From Chthonomonas sp. UBA2362 (GTDB lineage: Bacteria > Armatimonadota > Fimbriimonadia > Fimbriimonadales > Fimbriimonadaceae), in assembly GCA_002344135.1 (NCBI GenBank), contig DDTO01000006.1, positions 89,869-153,868 of the forward strand: 64,000 nucleotides of DNA, written 5' to 3'. The translations under genes and the position numbers were made by a program. The first letter of the stretch is position 1. Every line of letters begins with the position of its first letter. The notes under the pieces are model-generated. The model was not told the origin of the DNA. It did not search any database and saw nothing but the letters and a program-made list of their open reading frames with translations. This document shows positions 41,225-49,152 of this stretch, one piece after another.

Positions 41225-42117
41225 TAGCTGTTCAATCCTCCTCGTTCGAGGCTGAGCCAAATACGCATCGCCATCGCGAGGGTCGCGATTCCCAAGCCAA
41301 ACTTCACGGCCTGGATGCCAGGTGTTTGAAGGTTCGAGTTAATAAACTTGGATATTTCAGAAAGCTTCAGGTTGCCCCCGGCGAAATCGCCGGCCAAGCC
41401 GTCCCAGGCGCTGACAACTACTCCCATGAGCGAAAGCATCACGATCAATGCTGTCGAGAGCAAAATCGTCGATTCGACCGATCGAATACGAAAAGCGCGA
41501 TAGGCGGCCGACAGGATGAAGAACGCGATGAGAGAGAACATCGCCGCGTCCATGTTCTGCAGCATGCCGTCGAAGAGGAGATCACGGCCCCGGTTCCAGA
41601 ATCCCGGGCTCAGCGCCGTGACGGCTGCCGTTCTGTTTTGCTCGTCCATCCAGTCCGCGTAGCCAAAGATGGCCATCAAAACGATGCTGGCAAAAAGGAC
41701 GACGCTGAATGACCAATCCTGCTGCCTCTTCAGAATCCGCTTGCCGTGCACCGAGACGATCGAATAGATGCCGAGACCGAGCAGGAAGGCGGTAAGAACG
41801 TTCGAGAAGTCGGCAACCACGGAGGTAACGTCCTTCAAGAAGATCGCAACCTTCTCCGACGCGTTTCTCCCCTCGGTGACCGCGTCAGGCGCGGTCGGCC
41901 AGAACGTGCTCGCCATCCAGAAGCCGCCTGCCACGAACGTCGCGAGTGCCACCAGGGGCCGACGCAGGCGGGTCGGGGCGAACATCAGCGCGATCATGAT
42001 GCCGATGCCGACGAGGAGGGCGATCACGACTTTGGTCAGCAGGGCGGGGGAGCCGGGAGCCCCGTTCCAAAAGTTGTACTCGGGAGTCTCTGCTTGAGCG
42101 AGGAAAAGCCAGTTCAC
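41224..42117 (-). CDS. membrane protein of the DUF6754-type operon (gene 3)
   Basis: A 297-residue protein with about seven membrane segments, the first near residue 27 after an 'ETPEYNFWNGAPGSP' extracytoplasmic stretch. A conserved-looking loop reads 'FLKDVTSVVADFSNVLTAF'. The GTG at 42117 overlaps the stop codon of the preceding gene in a GTGA junction, so I prefer it to the ATG further upstream, which would read through 57 unlikely residues. No family is recognised. Confidence 0.72.
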   Translation of the reverse strand: MNWLFLAQAETPEYNFWNGAPGSPALLTKVVIALLVGIGIMIALMFAPTRLRRPLVALATFVAGGFWMASTFWPTAPDAVTEGRNASEKVAIFLKDVTSVVADFSNVLTAFLLGLGIYSIVSVHGKRILKRQQDWSFSVVLFASIVLMAIFGYADWMDEQNRTAAVTALSPGFWNRGRDLLFDGMLQNMDAAMFSLIAFFILSAAYRAFRIRSVESTILLSTALIVMLSLMGVVVSAWDGLAGDFAGGNLKLSEISKFINSNLQTPGIQAVKFGLGIATLAMAMRIWLSLERGGLNS

Positions 42118-42965
42118 TTCGCTTCCTTCTCCTGGTCGACTTCCGGATGGAAGATTCGGTAGATAAGCCGTTCTTCTCGCTTGAGATAGCGCATCTTGCC
42201 CGACTCTTCGTCCTTGAGCATCTTGGGTTGTTCGATCGAGTTCGTGATGAACCCGCCAATGATCAAACCGATCACAGCGATCTTGCACCAGTCTTGACCG
42301 ACCAAACTTCCGACGAGCACCGGCTCGCGGCTGAGATAGGCGCTCGCTGCGTAAAACTCGTCGCCGATGAGCACATAGTCGCAGGCGGCGATGAAGAATG
42401 GAGTTTGGGTCGTTTCCGTGGATGAAGCCACCTGGATGGCTCCGATGGAGTTTGCCGTCTCCGCGAAGATCAGCGATTCGGCGAAGAACTCACCCAGAAA
42501 AAAGGTCGCCGCGGTCTGCTCGCGATGGATGATGCCGGAGACGCCCGCAGCGAAGGCGAATTGGCGGTCCGACACGAACCGAACCGAGTCCGGATCGTAG
42601 CGGTCACCGAGGCCTTCCTTTTGGTAGACGTCGCTGATGATCTCCTGCGCGACCGTGTAGACCGCCGGGTTGGCGATGCAGATCCGGATCGGATTCGCGA
42701 ACCGGGCCGCCGTTCGGGTGACGTAAGCGAAGATGTTGAGGGCCTGGATCGAGATGGCGTTCAGATCACCGATGCCGGGCACCATCAAGACGGGTTTGCC
42801 CATCTCGGTCGATCGTCCGATCGCCTCGTCGATCGCGTTCAAGCCGGCGATTCGCCGAATATAAAGCTCCTTGGTCCCCTTGGCGCGCTTGATGTTGAGG
42901 AGGATCATGAAGATCATTCCCAGCAAGAAGACCATCTGGATCCAGCCCGTGTCTTTCCACTGCAT
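42114..42965 (-). CDS. DUF6754-like membrane protein (gene 2 of the operon)
   Basis: A 283-residue protein with an N-terminal membrane helix (about 8-26), a conserved soluble core and a C-terminal membrane helix (about 228-246). The core motifs are 'AIGRSTEMGKPVLMVPGIGDLNAI', 'FVSDRQFAFAAGVSGIIHREQTAATFFLGEFFAESLIFAET', and 'CDYVLIGDEFYAASAYLSREPVLVGSLVGQD'. From memory this is the DUF6754 family, which I could not verify here. No biochemical role is known to me. It overlaps both neighbours by 1-4 bp. Confidence 0.75.
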   Translation of the reverse strand: MQWKDTGWIQMVFLLGMIFMILLNIKRAKGTKELYIRRIAGLNAIDEAIGRSTEMGKPVLMVPGIGDLNAISIQALNIFAYVTRTAARFANPIRICIANPAVYTVAQEIISDVYQKEGLGDRYDPDSVRFVSDRQFAFAAGVSGIIHREQTAATFFLGEFFAESLIFAETANSIGAIQVASSTETTQTPFFIAACDYVLIGDEFYAASAYLSREPVLVGSLVGQDWCKIAVIGLIIGGFITNSIEQPKMLKDEESGKMRYLKREERLIYRIFHPEVDQEKEAK

Positions 42966-43270
42966 TAGGCTGCGTCCTCCTTCGGCGGCTTCATCGCCGC
43001 CTCCTCGATACGTTGGATAAGCCGTTCGACCTGCACACGCTTAGTGAGAAGACGGCTGTAATCGTTGATCGCGTCGAATCCGAACAGAGGAACCAGAAAT
43101 GGCGCGAATGCCAGGGCGGCGTGCGCGGCCACGTTCGCGACGGGCTTGTGCAGCTCGAGGAACAGGACGGCTGGAACCGTCATCCCGCGCCTCGTGACTT
43201 CGTTGGCCGCTCGCTCGACGAGCTGCTCGACCTCCTCCTCCGTCAACTCACGCTCCCAAAACTCGTTCAT
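42965..43270 (-). CDS. small membrane-associated protein (gene 1 of the DUF6754-type operon)
   Basis: A 101-residue protein with an acidic N-terminal helix (ELTEEEVEQLVERAANEV), one hydrophobic stretch (about 33-70, 'VLFLELHKPVANVAAHAALAFAPFLVPLFGF') and a basic amphipathic C-terminal helix. The ATG has AGGGGA 5 nt upstream and a TAAAAT -10-like box at 43296-43291. It is the first gene of the operon and overlaps the next one. No family is recognised. Confidence 0.72.
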   Translation of the reverse strand: MNEFWERELTEEEVEQLVERAANEVTRRGMTVPAVLFLELHKPVANVAAHAALAFAPFLVPLFGFDAINDYSRLLTKRVQVERLIQRIEEAAMKPPKEDAA

Positions 43271-43290
43271 CGGTCCCCTGAAGTTGGCGC

Positions 43291-43296
43291 ATTTTA
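43291..43296 (-). promoter_or_regulatory. -10-like box of the DUF6754-type operon
   Basis: TAAAAT on the minus strand, 20 nt before the ATG, with an AGGGGA ribosome binding site in between. This operon is therefore probably not leaderless. Confidence 0.45.
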
Positions 43297-43442
43297 GCCA
43301 AAACCCCGCGTGCGCTGCCTAGTGCCTGAACAACGGACGAGCGCATTCATTCCAGAGAACGCGATTCCGCAGGCCGACGAAGAGAAAAATCTCGCAAAAG
43401 AGGTTTATATAGCGAGCCGGTTTTGCGTTCTAATCCTTGGCA

Positions 43443-44210
43443 ATGGAAATCGGTCGTGATTTCATGGTCGACGCGGTGGGCAACGAGTCCAGGCCCCTCG
43501 GAGCGCACGAACGGCGCCTCAAGAAGCTTTTCGGGGACGCGTTTCCGAGAGCTTCGGTCCCGATGCCGACGGGATACTTCCCACTCCCGGTCGATCCGCA
43601 ACTCGCCATTCTGGTCAAGCAGGTCCAGGACCGGCTGACCGCCGATCCCGCCGAGGGATTCAAAGACTACGAGTCCCTGCTGGTGCTCGCCGAGCAGATT
43701 CTCGCCGAAGGTCTGCACTATCCGACATGCATCAACCTGTTGGCCATCAGGTTCGCCTTGAGGCACGACCCCTTGGAACTCCAAAAGCGAGGCGAAGAGT
43801 TGCTCTCGCTAATGGCCGGCCACTTGAACGGTCAACCCCCGGATCAGTTGCTCGCCCTGGATGGGACCATCGAGGCTCAACATCTGGTTCATTATGCTTG
43901 CCGACTCCAGAACAACCTCGCTGGATATGCTTACGCGGCAGGAGATCTGGAGGTCGCCCGCGAATGCCTGGCGAACGTGATCGCATTACAAGAAATCGAT
44001 CCCTCTACCCCTGAACTCGTGAAGATCGACCGGCGATATTCGCTGGCCGGAGTATTGCTGGAGGAGGCCTTCCACCACTTCGAGAAGTCCCTTCTCGCCG
44101 ACCAGACTTTGGGCGCGGGCCGGTTCGCCGAGAATGCCGACGATCACCCGCTGCTCCATGCCATGATGGCCGTATTCGTAAGCCGGACCACAGGAGGCAG
44201 AAACAAGTGA
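43443..44210 (+). CDS. TPR-like cytoplasmic protein
   Basis: A 255-residue all-helical protein with no signal or membrane segment. Internal helix pairs ('YESLLVLAEQILAEGLHYPTCINLLAIRFAL', 'LQNNLAGYAYAAGDLEVARECLANVIAL') look tetratricopeptide-like. The first 50 residues are basic and Pro-rich. The ATG at 43443 is preceded by TCTAAT 8 nt upstream. It starts a three-gene unit with overlapping or 3-bp junctions. No function is recognised. Confidence 0.72.
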   Translation: MEIGRDFMVDAVGNESRPLGAHERRLKKLFGDAFPRASVPMPTGYFPLPVDPQLAILVKQVQDRLTADPAEGFKDYESLLVLAEQILAEGLHYPTCINLLAIRFALRHDPLELQKRGEELLSLMAGHLNGQPPDQLLALDGTIEAQHLVHYACRLQNNLAGYAYAAGDLEVARECLANVIALQEIDPSTPELVKIDRRYSLAGVLLEEAFHHFEKSLLADQTLGAGRFAENADDHPLLHAMMAVFVSRTTGGRNK

Positions 44211-44347
44211 AGCGAGCCAATCGAGTTCTCCTCGTCCTATTGGTCATCGCCTGCCTACTGACACCCGCGCTGGGGATCAGGCATGAGATCGGCCCGAAAT
44301 GCAGTGCCTCGAATCCCGAGGCTCTTCGACAAGAACTGGGACCGTAG
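44207..44347 (+). CDS. 46-residue signal-peptide-bearing small protein
   Basis: A GTG-initiated frame with a strong GGAGG 8 nt upstream (44192-44196), overlapping the TPR-like gene's stop codon. It encodes MKRANRVLLVLLVIACLL, a textbook basic-hydrophobic signal, then a 28-residue polar segment with one Cys. The next gene's ATG follows after 3 bp. The signal, ribosome binding site and position in a tight operon support a real secreted or membrane peptide. No relative is known to me. Confidence 0.65.
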   Translation: MKRANRVLLVLLVIACLLTPALGIRHEIGPKCSASNPEALRQELGP

Positions 44348-44350
44348 GCC

Positions 44351-44899
44351 ATGCGGAATTCGGTTCCCCCCGCCAACGATCGGTCGGCAGAAGTCGCGCA
44401 ACTTCTCCTCTCACCTCAGATGTTGCCGCAGGTGCTCCGAACCATTCAGAGATGGATCGAGGATCGGGAAGATGCGAACGATGTTCTGGCTGTTTTGGTC
44501 GAGAAGGTCGCCCGGACGTATCGTGGTGACCTGGCGAACCGCGAAGAGTTGTTCAAGGTCGCTCGCGAAGCCGCTCGCACACTGTCCATAGACGAGATTC
44601 GTCGTAGGGCTGCCCAGAAGCGGGGCGGGGGTATCGTCGGCGTACCGCTTGCCGAAGACTTCGTCGGCGTTTATCTGCAGCGTCACGCTGAGCTGGAGGC
44701 CGATTGGATCGAGTCCATCATCAGTCGGCTACCCGAAGATCTGATCGAAATCACCCGCCTCTACGTGTTTCAAGGCGAAGAACTTACCACCGCGATTCGC
44801 TTCGTTTTTGATCCGATAGACGAACAGAAACTCAGCGTCATTCGGGCGCGCTGGTACCATCACGTGCGACTGCTTCAACCGCTCGTGGATCGGAAGTAG
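44351..44899 (+). CDS. unknown helical protein, distantly sigma-factor-like
   Basis: A 182-residue helical protein. The order of helices ('DANDVLAVLVEKVARTYRGDLANREELFKVAREAARTL', then 'RLPEDLIEITRLYVFQGEELTTAIRFVFDPIDEQKLSVIRARW') resembles the sigma2-sigma4 layout of an ECF factor, with a '...LPEDLIEITRLYVFQGEE' segment in the place of the usual sigma4 start. The DNA-binding helix is not recognisable, so a regulatory or protein-binding role is as likely. It overlaps the convergent gene by 62 bp. Confidence 0.6.
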   Translation: MRNSVPPANDRSAEVAQLLLSPQMLPQVLRTIQRWIEDREDANDVLAVLVEKVARTYRGDLANREELFKVAREAARTLSIDEIRRRAAQKRGGGIVGVPLAEDFVGVYLQRHAELEADWIESIISRLPEDLIEITRLYVFQGEELTTAIRFVFDPIDEQKLSVIRARWYHHVRLLQPLVDRK

Positions 44900-45335
44900 C
44901 GTCTTCCTGTGCGGCTTCGGCTCGGTAGCGTTCTACAAGGTCTATGACCTCGTCGCGATTGCCGGAGAATCGCAGGGTCACGCCGCGAAACGGGTCGAGG
45001 CGATGGTCCGCCTTGGCCAACGGCGATAGCTTTACTCCATGCGTGCCGATGTCCACTCGCCGCACCGAGGCCCAGTCGATGGCCGTCTTGCTCAGGCCGA
45101 CCCGGGCGCTCGCCCCGGACTTATCGACCCGGTAGTGTATGGGGAGGAACATCTCGGCGGTGGAGAGCAAGATCGCCAAGCACCCGATCAGGCCGAGCAC
45201 GACCTGGTGGAACAGGACGATCCCCACGAGGCCCGCAGCAAGTGCCACCGTGAACACCAGCCATCTCTTGCCCGGCCGTTCGGCACCGAGGTCGACCTTC
45301 CAAGCCAGGGAATCAGGGTCTTCGCGGGCGGTCAT
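44838..45335 (-). CDS. two-helix membrane protein with PH-like domain
   Basis: A 165-residue protein with a polar N terminus, two adjacent membrane helices (about 24-60) and a C-terminal domain ('MFLPIHYRVDKSGASARVGLSKTAIDWASVRRVDIGTHGVKLSPLAKADHRLDPFRGVTLRF') that fits the bacterial PH/YcxB type. The last part is Ala/Glu-rich and overlaps the convergent gene by 62 bp. The function is unknown. Confidence 0.68.
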   Translation of the reverse strand: MTAREDPDSLAWKVDLGAERPGKRWLVFTVALAAGLVGIVLFHQVVLGLIGCLAILLSTAEMFLPIHYRVDKSGASARVGLSKTAIDWASVRRVDIGTHGVKLSPLAKADHRLDPFRGVTLRFSGNRDEVIDLVERYRAEAAQEDATSDPRAVEAVARDGTSAPE

Positions 45336-45404
45336 GCGTGGGTAGGAGTCTATCCGATGAACCCCCGAGGGCTCTCAGGACACATACTGTGTAGAAGCGC
45401 CGAC

Positions 45405-45935
45405 ATGCTGCCCAATTCGAAGAGGCCTGGCCGGCCCACCGCGGCCGACTTGGAAAGCATCGTTCGTCAGCACTATGACGACGTCTGGCGGTTCTGTGCG
45501 CGGCGCTTAGGCCCCGATCTGGCCTCCGATGCCGCACAGGAGACATTCGTGACGGCACAGAAGAGATTGAAGGACTTCGAGGGACGATCCGAACTGCGGA
45601 CTTGGCTGTTCGGCATCGCCCTCAACCATTGCCGGAATCTCGCCCGCAAGCGAAGGCCCGAGGTTCCGGTCGACTGGCTGCTGGAAACATACGGGGAACC
45701 GATCCACGACGGCATCGATCAATCGATCGTCGACCGGGAGTCTCTGCGCTGCGCGCTCTCTAACCTGTCGACCGAGCATCGGGAGGTTGTTCTGCTTCAC
45801 GAAATCGATGGCCTCACCTATCAAGAGGCCGCCGACCTGCTCGGAATTCCGGTTGGGACCGTCAAGAGCCGATTGCACCATGCGTTCTTGAATCTTCGAA
45901 CGGCGCTGCGAGGCGTCGAGGAGGCGTGGCGATGA
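45405..45935 (+). CDS. ECF RNA polymerase sigma factor
   Basis: A 176-residue sigma-70 family protein. Region 2 has 'IVRQHYDDVWRFCARRLGPDLASDAAQETFVTAQKRL' and a WLFGIALNHCRNLARKRRP -10-recognition helix. Region 4 has 'LSTEHREVVLLHEIDGLTYQEAADLLGIPVGTVKSRLHHAFLNLR', a clear HTH for -35 recognition. The ATG at 45405 gives the normal N terminus, and CATACT and TAGAAG lie just upstream. The next gene overlaps its stop codon and encodes its likely anti-sigma factor. Confidence 0.93.
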   Translation: MLPNSKRPGRPTAADLESIVRQHYDDVWRFCARRLGPDLASDAAQETFVTAQKRLKDFEGRSELRTWLFGIALNHCRNLARKRRPEVPVDWLLETYGEPIHDGIDQSIVDRESLRCALSNLSTEHREVVLLHEIDGLTYQEAADLLGIPVGTVKSRLHHAFLNLRTALRGVEEAWR

Positions 45936-46945
45936 GCGTGCGTGAAGACCTGAAAGCCTATGTCGATCGGGAATTGCCGCCCGACCGCAGGGCCGAAGTG
46001 GAGGCCGCCATCGACTCCGACCCCATGCTGAGAGCGGAGGTCGATGAAATCCGCGGCCTGACTCGCGCGGTGCAAGCGTTTGCCACGACTCCCCAGCCGG
46101 TCGGGCTGGATCGGACCCTCAGGGCTTTGCAGCGACGCCCCTGGTGGTCCCCTGCAGGCGCACAAGGTCGTCTGGCATGGGGTGCGGCAGCCGCCGTGCT
46201 CATCGTCGTCGCGTTCGCGAACCTTCTTCCCCGTGAGGGCACTCGCGACGTGGCGACAATGAGCGAAACCGCCAGTTGGAGCCGGCAGCCTGCTGCCGAA
46301 CGCGCTCCTGCCGCAGGCGAGGCCGAAGCAAAGCCCGAATCCTTTACTGGCGCACCTCCAGCGGCGGCGCCTTCATCCGCATCCCGAAAGGCCCCCGCCG
46401 ACACCGATGCAAATCTCTCCCGACCCATGGAGAGCCCGGACACGGCCGGCGGGGCCATGCCGGCCACCGCGGACAAGTCCGTGACTCAGGGAGCGACCGA
46501 GGCGTACGTCAACAAATCCACGGCGCTCGACATACCTGACAACACCTTCGTCCGGTTCCGAGTCGCGAACCCGGAACGGGCCGAAGCTGACCTGCAGGCC
46601 GTGGCGGCGCCCTTGGGCGGACATGCCATTCGGAACGATGGAGAAGTCCTGGTCGAGATTCCCAAGAATCGCCTCGAGGACGCCCTGCGAGAGATGCGCC
46701 GGGTTGGCAGCGTGGTGGAAGTACCCCTCGACGAGTCCAAGGCAAAGGCTGTGCCCAGCCGCGCTGGGACGGACCTCGCCGAAGGGACGGTTACGATCAC
46801 CGCCCAGATCGAACCCGAGTCGGGTCCGAGAACCTCCGAAGTCGAAGTGACGAATGGCCGGCTTTGGGTCCTCGCCGCCCTCGTAGGCCTCGCCCTCGTG
46901 GCCCTGGCCGGTCTTGCGTGGTCCTTGCGGAAGCGGTTCGGTTAG
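45932..46945 (+). CDS. membrane anti-sigma factor with DUF4349-like domain
   Basis: A 337-residue protein. Residues 1-50 form an anti-sigma-like helical domain ('LKAYVDRELPPDRRAEVEAAIDSDPMLRAEVDEI') without the zinc HxxxCxxC. A membrane helix (about 83-100) is followed by an Ala/Pro-rich linker, then a domain at about 205-275 ('VRFRVANPERAEADLQAVAAPLGG...VEIPKNRLEDAL') resembling DUF4349, and a C-terminal membrane helix (about 310-330). The gene has a GGAGG site and overlaps the ECF sigma gene by 4 bp, so it likely sequesters that sigma factor at the membrane. Confidence 0.82.
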   Translation: MSVREDLKAYVDRELPPDRRAEVEAAIDSDPMLRAEVDEIRGLTRAVQAFATTPQPVGLDRTLRALQRRPWWSPAGAQGRLAWGAAAAVLIVVAFANLLPREGTRDVATMSETASWSRQPAAERAPAAGEAEAKPESFTGAPPAAAPSSASRKAPADTDANLSRPMESPDTAGGAMPATADKSVTQGATEAYVNKSTALDIPDNTFVRFRVANPERAEADLQAVAAPLGGHAIRNDGEVLVEIPKNRLEDALREMRRVGSVVEVPLDESKAKAVPSRAGTDLAEGTVTITAQIEPESGPRTSEVEVTNGRLWVLAALVGLALVALAGLAWSLRKRFG

Positions 46946-46947
46946 CC

Positions 46948-46966
46948 CGCTCCGCGGAGAGGAGCG
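46948..46966. terminator. short convergent hairpin
   Basis: CGCTCC pairs with GGAGCG around a 7-nt loop in the 27-bp gap between the anti-sigma gene and the convergent metallopeptidase gene. It is weak and lacks a U-tract. Confidence 0.35.
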
Positions 46967-46972
46967 CGGCGC

Positions 46973-48073
46973 CTATCCGACCGTGATCGGCAGTCGACCT
47001 GCTTGGACTTGGACCCAGTCGCCCTTGCGCGAGAGGACCGATGCGCCGGTCACCTTGGACTTCCCGGCCGGTATCCATAGTCGCTTCCCTTCGAATCCAT
47101 AGGGCACCCGGAGGGTCCATTGTTGCTCGCCCGCCGCGTCGACCACGGCCCGTGCGAAATCGAGAGCCTTCGTCGAGCCGGTCAGGGCCAGCGCTCGCGC
47201 GAATAGACTGGCGGGCAGAATCCGCTCGGCATAAAGGGCCAGGCCCAGGTAAGCGTTCATCGCGGCCTCGCCTTTCTTACCCATCAGCTCGAGGTTCGGC
47301 CCGTTCGTTGCCACAGCGCGGATCAGCGGATCGCTCTTTGACTTGAGGTACTGCTCCAGGCCCGCCGTCGTCACGCCCAGCGCGTCGCCGCGCTGAAGAC
47401 GCTGGACCACCAAGTCCTCGAACAGCCAGCGCAGGTAAAGTCGTTCGCCGAGGTCTCCGTTGGCCCAATCCTCCGGTTTGGAGAACGGCCCGATCGGCGG
47501 GAGGGTGGCGTGGCCATACTCGTGGGCGATTTCCCGCAGCATTTCCACCCGGTCCTTCGTGAAGGTCGGCATGTCGTAGATGTAAATCGTGTTGACCTTC
47601 TGGCTGACGGCCCGCCCCGTCCCTTCGTCGATGTAACGATCCTCGCCGAATCGCTGCTCTCCGCCGGAGTCGCCGCCGTCGCAGAGATAGAGGTGAACCT
47701 GCCGCGAAGCGTAGGCCTCAGAATGGTCGATTTTCAGGCGATTGCGATTGTAGGACCAGAGCCGTAGCAGAACCTGCACGATGCCTGGCGCTGGGTCGTT
47801 GGTCGGTCGCCGGGTCTGCGAATAGCAGAGGAATCTCAGTTCGCTCTTACCTGGATTCTTTTGAGAGGGCACATATCCGGCGGTGAGGTAGTCGAACGAC
47901 CATTGGCGATACTTCGGAGCGGTTTTCGGCGCGTCCAGCATCGGCTGAATCATGACCACGAGGCCCGATTCTTGCCCCCGTTCGTCGCGCAGCTTGATCG
48001 CTTCGGTGAGTTGGGCGCGGTCTTGATCGACGGGCATCGCCCATGCGAGCACGGTGACGAGAATCGCGACCAT
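46973..48073 (-). CDS. secreted HExxH metallopeptidase-like protein
   Basis: A 366-residue protein with a signal segment (about 1-14) and a zinc-binding motif HEYGH (H184, E185, H188) in 'LREIAHEYGHATLPPIGPF', with E210 in 'NGDLGERLYLRWL' as a plausible third ligand. The C-terminal half is helical and ends with a small beta domain ('GASVLSRKGDWVQVQAGRLPI'). I cannot name the peptidase family. I chose the ATG at 48073 because the reading upstream is Arg/Pro-rich shadow sequence. Confidence 0.75.
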   Translation of the reverse strand: MVAILVTVLAWAMPVDQDRAQLTEAIKLRDERGQESGLVVMIQPMLDAPKTAPKYRQWSFDYLTAGYVPSQKNPGKSELRFLCYSQTRRPTNDPAPGIVQVLLRLWSYNRNRLKIDHSEAYASRQVHLYLCDGGDSGGEQRFGEDRYIDEGTGRAVSQKVNTIYIYDMPTFTKDRVEMLREIAHEYGHATLPPIGPFSKPEDWANGDLGERLYLRWLFEDLVVQRLQRGDALGVTTAGLEQYLKSKSDPLIRAVATNGPNLELMGKKGEAAMNAYLGLALYAERILPASLFARALALTGSTKALDFARAVVDAAGEQQWTLRVPYGFEGKRLWIPAGKSKVTGASVLSRKGDWVQVQAGRLPITVG

Positions 48074-48099
48074 CGCCCTGATTCTGACAGCATTCCTCC

Positions 48100-49143
48100 C
48101 TAGGGAAGCGGAAGGGAGGAGCGGCGAAGCCGGTCGAGGCTCGGGATACCCTCGCGACGGAGCCGCTCCGCGAGTTCGCCGATCATCCGCGCGATCGCGC
48201 CCGGACCCTGGTAGACCCACCCCGTGTAGATCTGGCACAAGTGAGCCCCCAGTGCGATGCGTCGGTGAATGTCGTCACCGTCGAAAATGCCACCGACGCC
48301 GATCAGCACCAACTCGGGCTCGCAGGACTGCGCCAAATACTGCAGGGTCAGGCTCGCCAGTTCGGCTACCGGCCGCCCCGAGAGCCCACCTTCGATTGCC
48401 GGATCGCGGTTCAGCATGCTTCGGTCCACCGTTGTGTTCGTCGCGATGAGGCCGGTTAGGCGCGCATCGTGGGCGACCGCCACCACGTCGTCGAGTTCGC
48501 CCAACGTGAGGTCGGGCGCGACCTTTACGAACAGCGGCTTGTCCGGATCGGATGCCCGCAATCCGGCGACAATCTCGAAGAGCGCTTCCCGGCCTTGGAG
48601 CGAGCGCAGTCCGGGCGTATTCGGAGAAGAAACGTTGATCGCCACGTAATCGGCCAACGCCGAGAGGCGGCCGAAGGAGTACGCATAGTCCGAGGCCGCC
48701 TCTTCGAGCGGCGTGGTCTTCGATTTGCCCAGATTCACGCCGATAGGAATCCGCCGCTCGCGAGACTCTTTGAGTCGAGACGCCACCCTGTCCGCGCCAT
48801 CGTTGTTGAATCCCATCCGGTTGATCAGGGCACCCTCGCGGGGTAACCGAAAGAGCCGCGGCTTTGGATTTCCCGGCTGCGCGTTTTGCGTGACCGTCCC
48901 AATCTCGGCGAAGCCGAAGCCCAGGTCGCTCCATCGCCCAGCCGCCACGCCATTCTTGTCGAACCCCGCCGCCAGGCCGACCGGATTCGGGAAGTGGACA
49001 CCAAAGAGCGTTTGCCCGAGCCCCTCCGAATCGCGCAGGTCGACGCGCACGAGACCCCGTCGAATTGCCGCGAGCGCCAAGTTGTGAGCGGTCTCTGGCG
49101 GCAACTTCAAGAGGAGCCGATGTAGGAAGCCGCCAGACGACAT
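48100..49143 (-). CDS. pyrD: quinone-dependent dihydroorotate dehydrogenase PyrD
   Basis: A 347-residue class 2 enzyme. It has an amphipathic N-terminal helix pair (FLHRLLLKLPPETAHNLALAAIRR) for quinone and membrane contact, 'NPVGLAAGFDKNGVAAG', the catalytic-base loop NVSSPNTPGLRSLQ with Ser in place of the class 1 Cys, and the FMN motifs 'VKVAPDL', 'IATNTTVDR' and 'LIGVGGI'. It oxidises dihydroorotate to orotate in pyrimidine synthesis. A GGAG site precedes the ATG, and the gene lies 9 bp after the oligopeptidase gene. Confidence 0.95.
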   Translation of the reverse strand: MSSGGFLHRLLLKLPPETAHNLALAAIRRGLVRVDLRDSEGLGQTLFGVHFPNPVGLAAGFDKNGVAAGRWSDLGFGFAEIGTVTQNAQPGNPKPRLFRLPREGALINRMGFNNDGADRVASRLKESRERRIPIGVNLGKSKTTPLEEAASDYAYSFGRLSALADYVAINVSSPNTPGLRSLQGREALFEIVAGLRASDPDKPLFVKVAPDLTLGELDDVVAVAHDARLTGLIATNTTVDRSMLNRDPAIEGGLSGRPVAELASLTLQYLAQSCEPELVLIGVGGIFDGDDIHRRIALGAHLCQIYTGWVYQGPGAIARMIGELAERLRREGIPSLDRLRRSSLPLP

Positions 49144-49152
49144 TCCGCGCTC

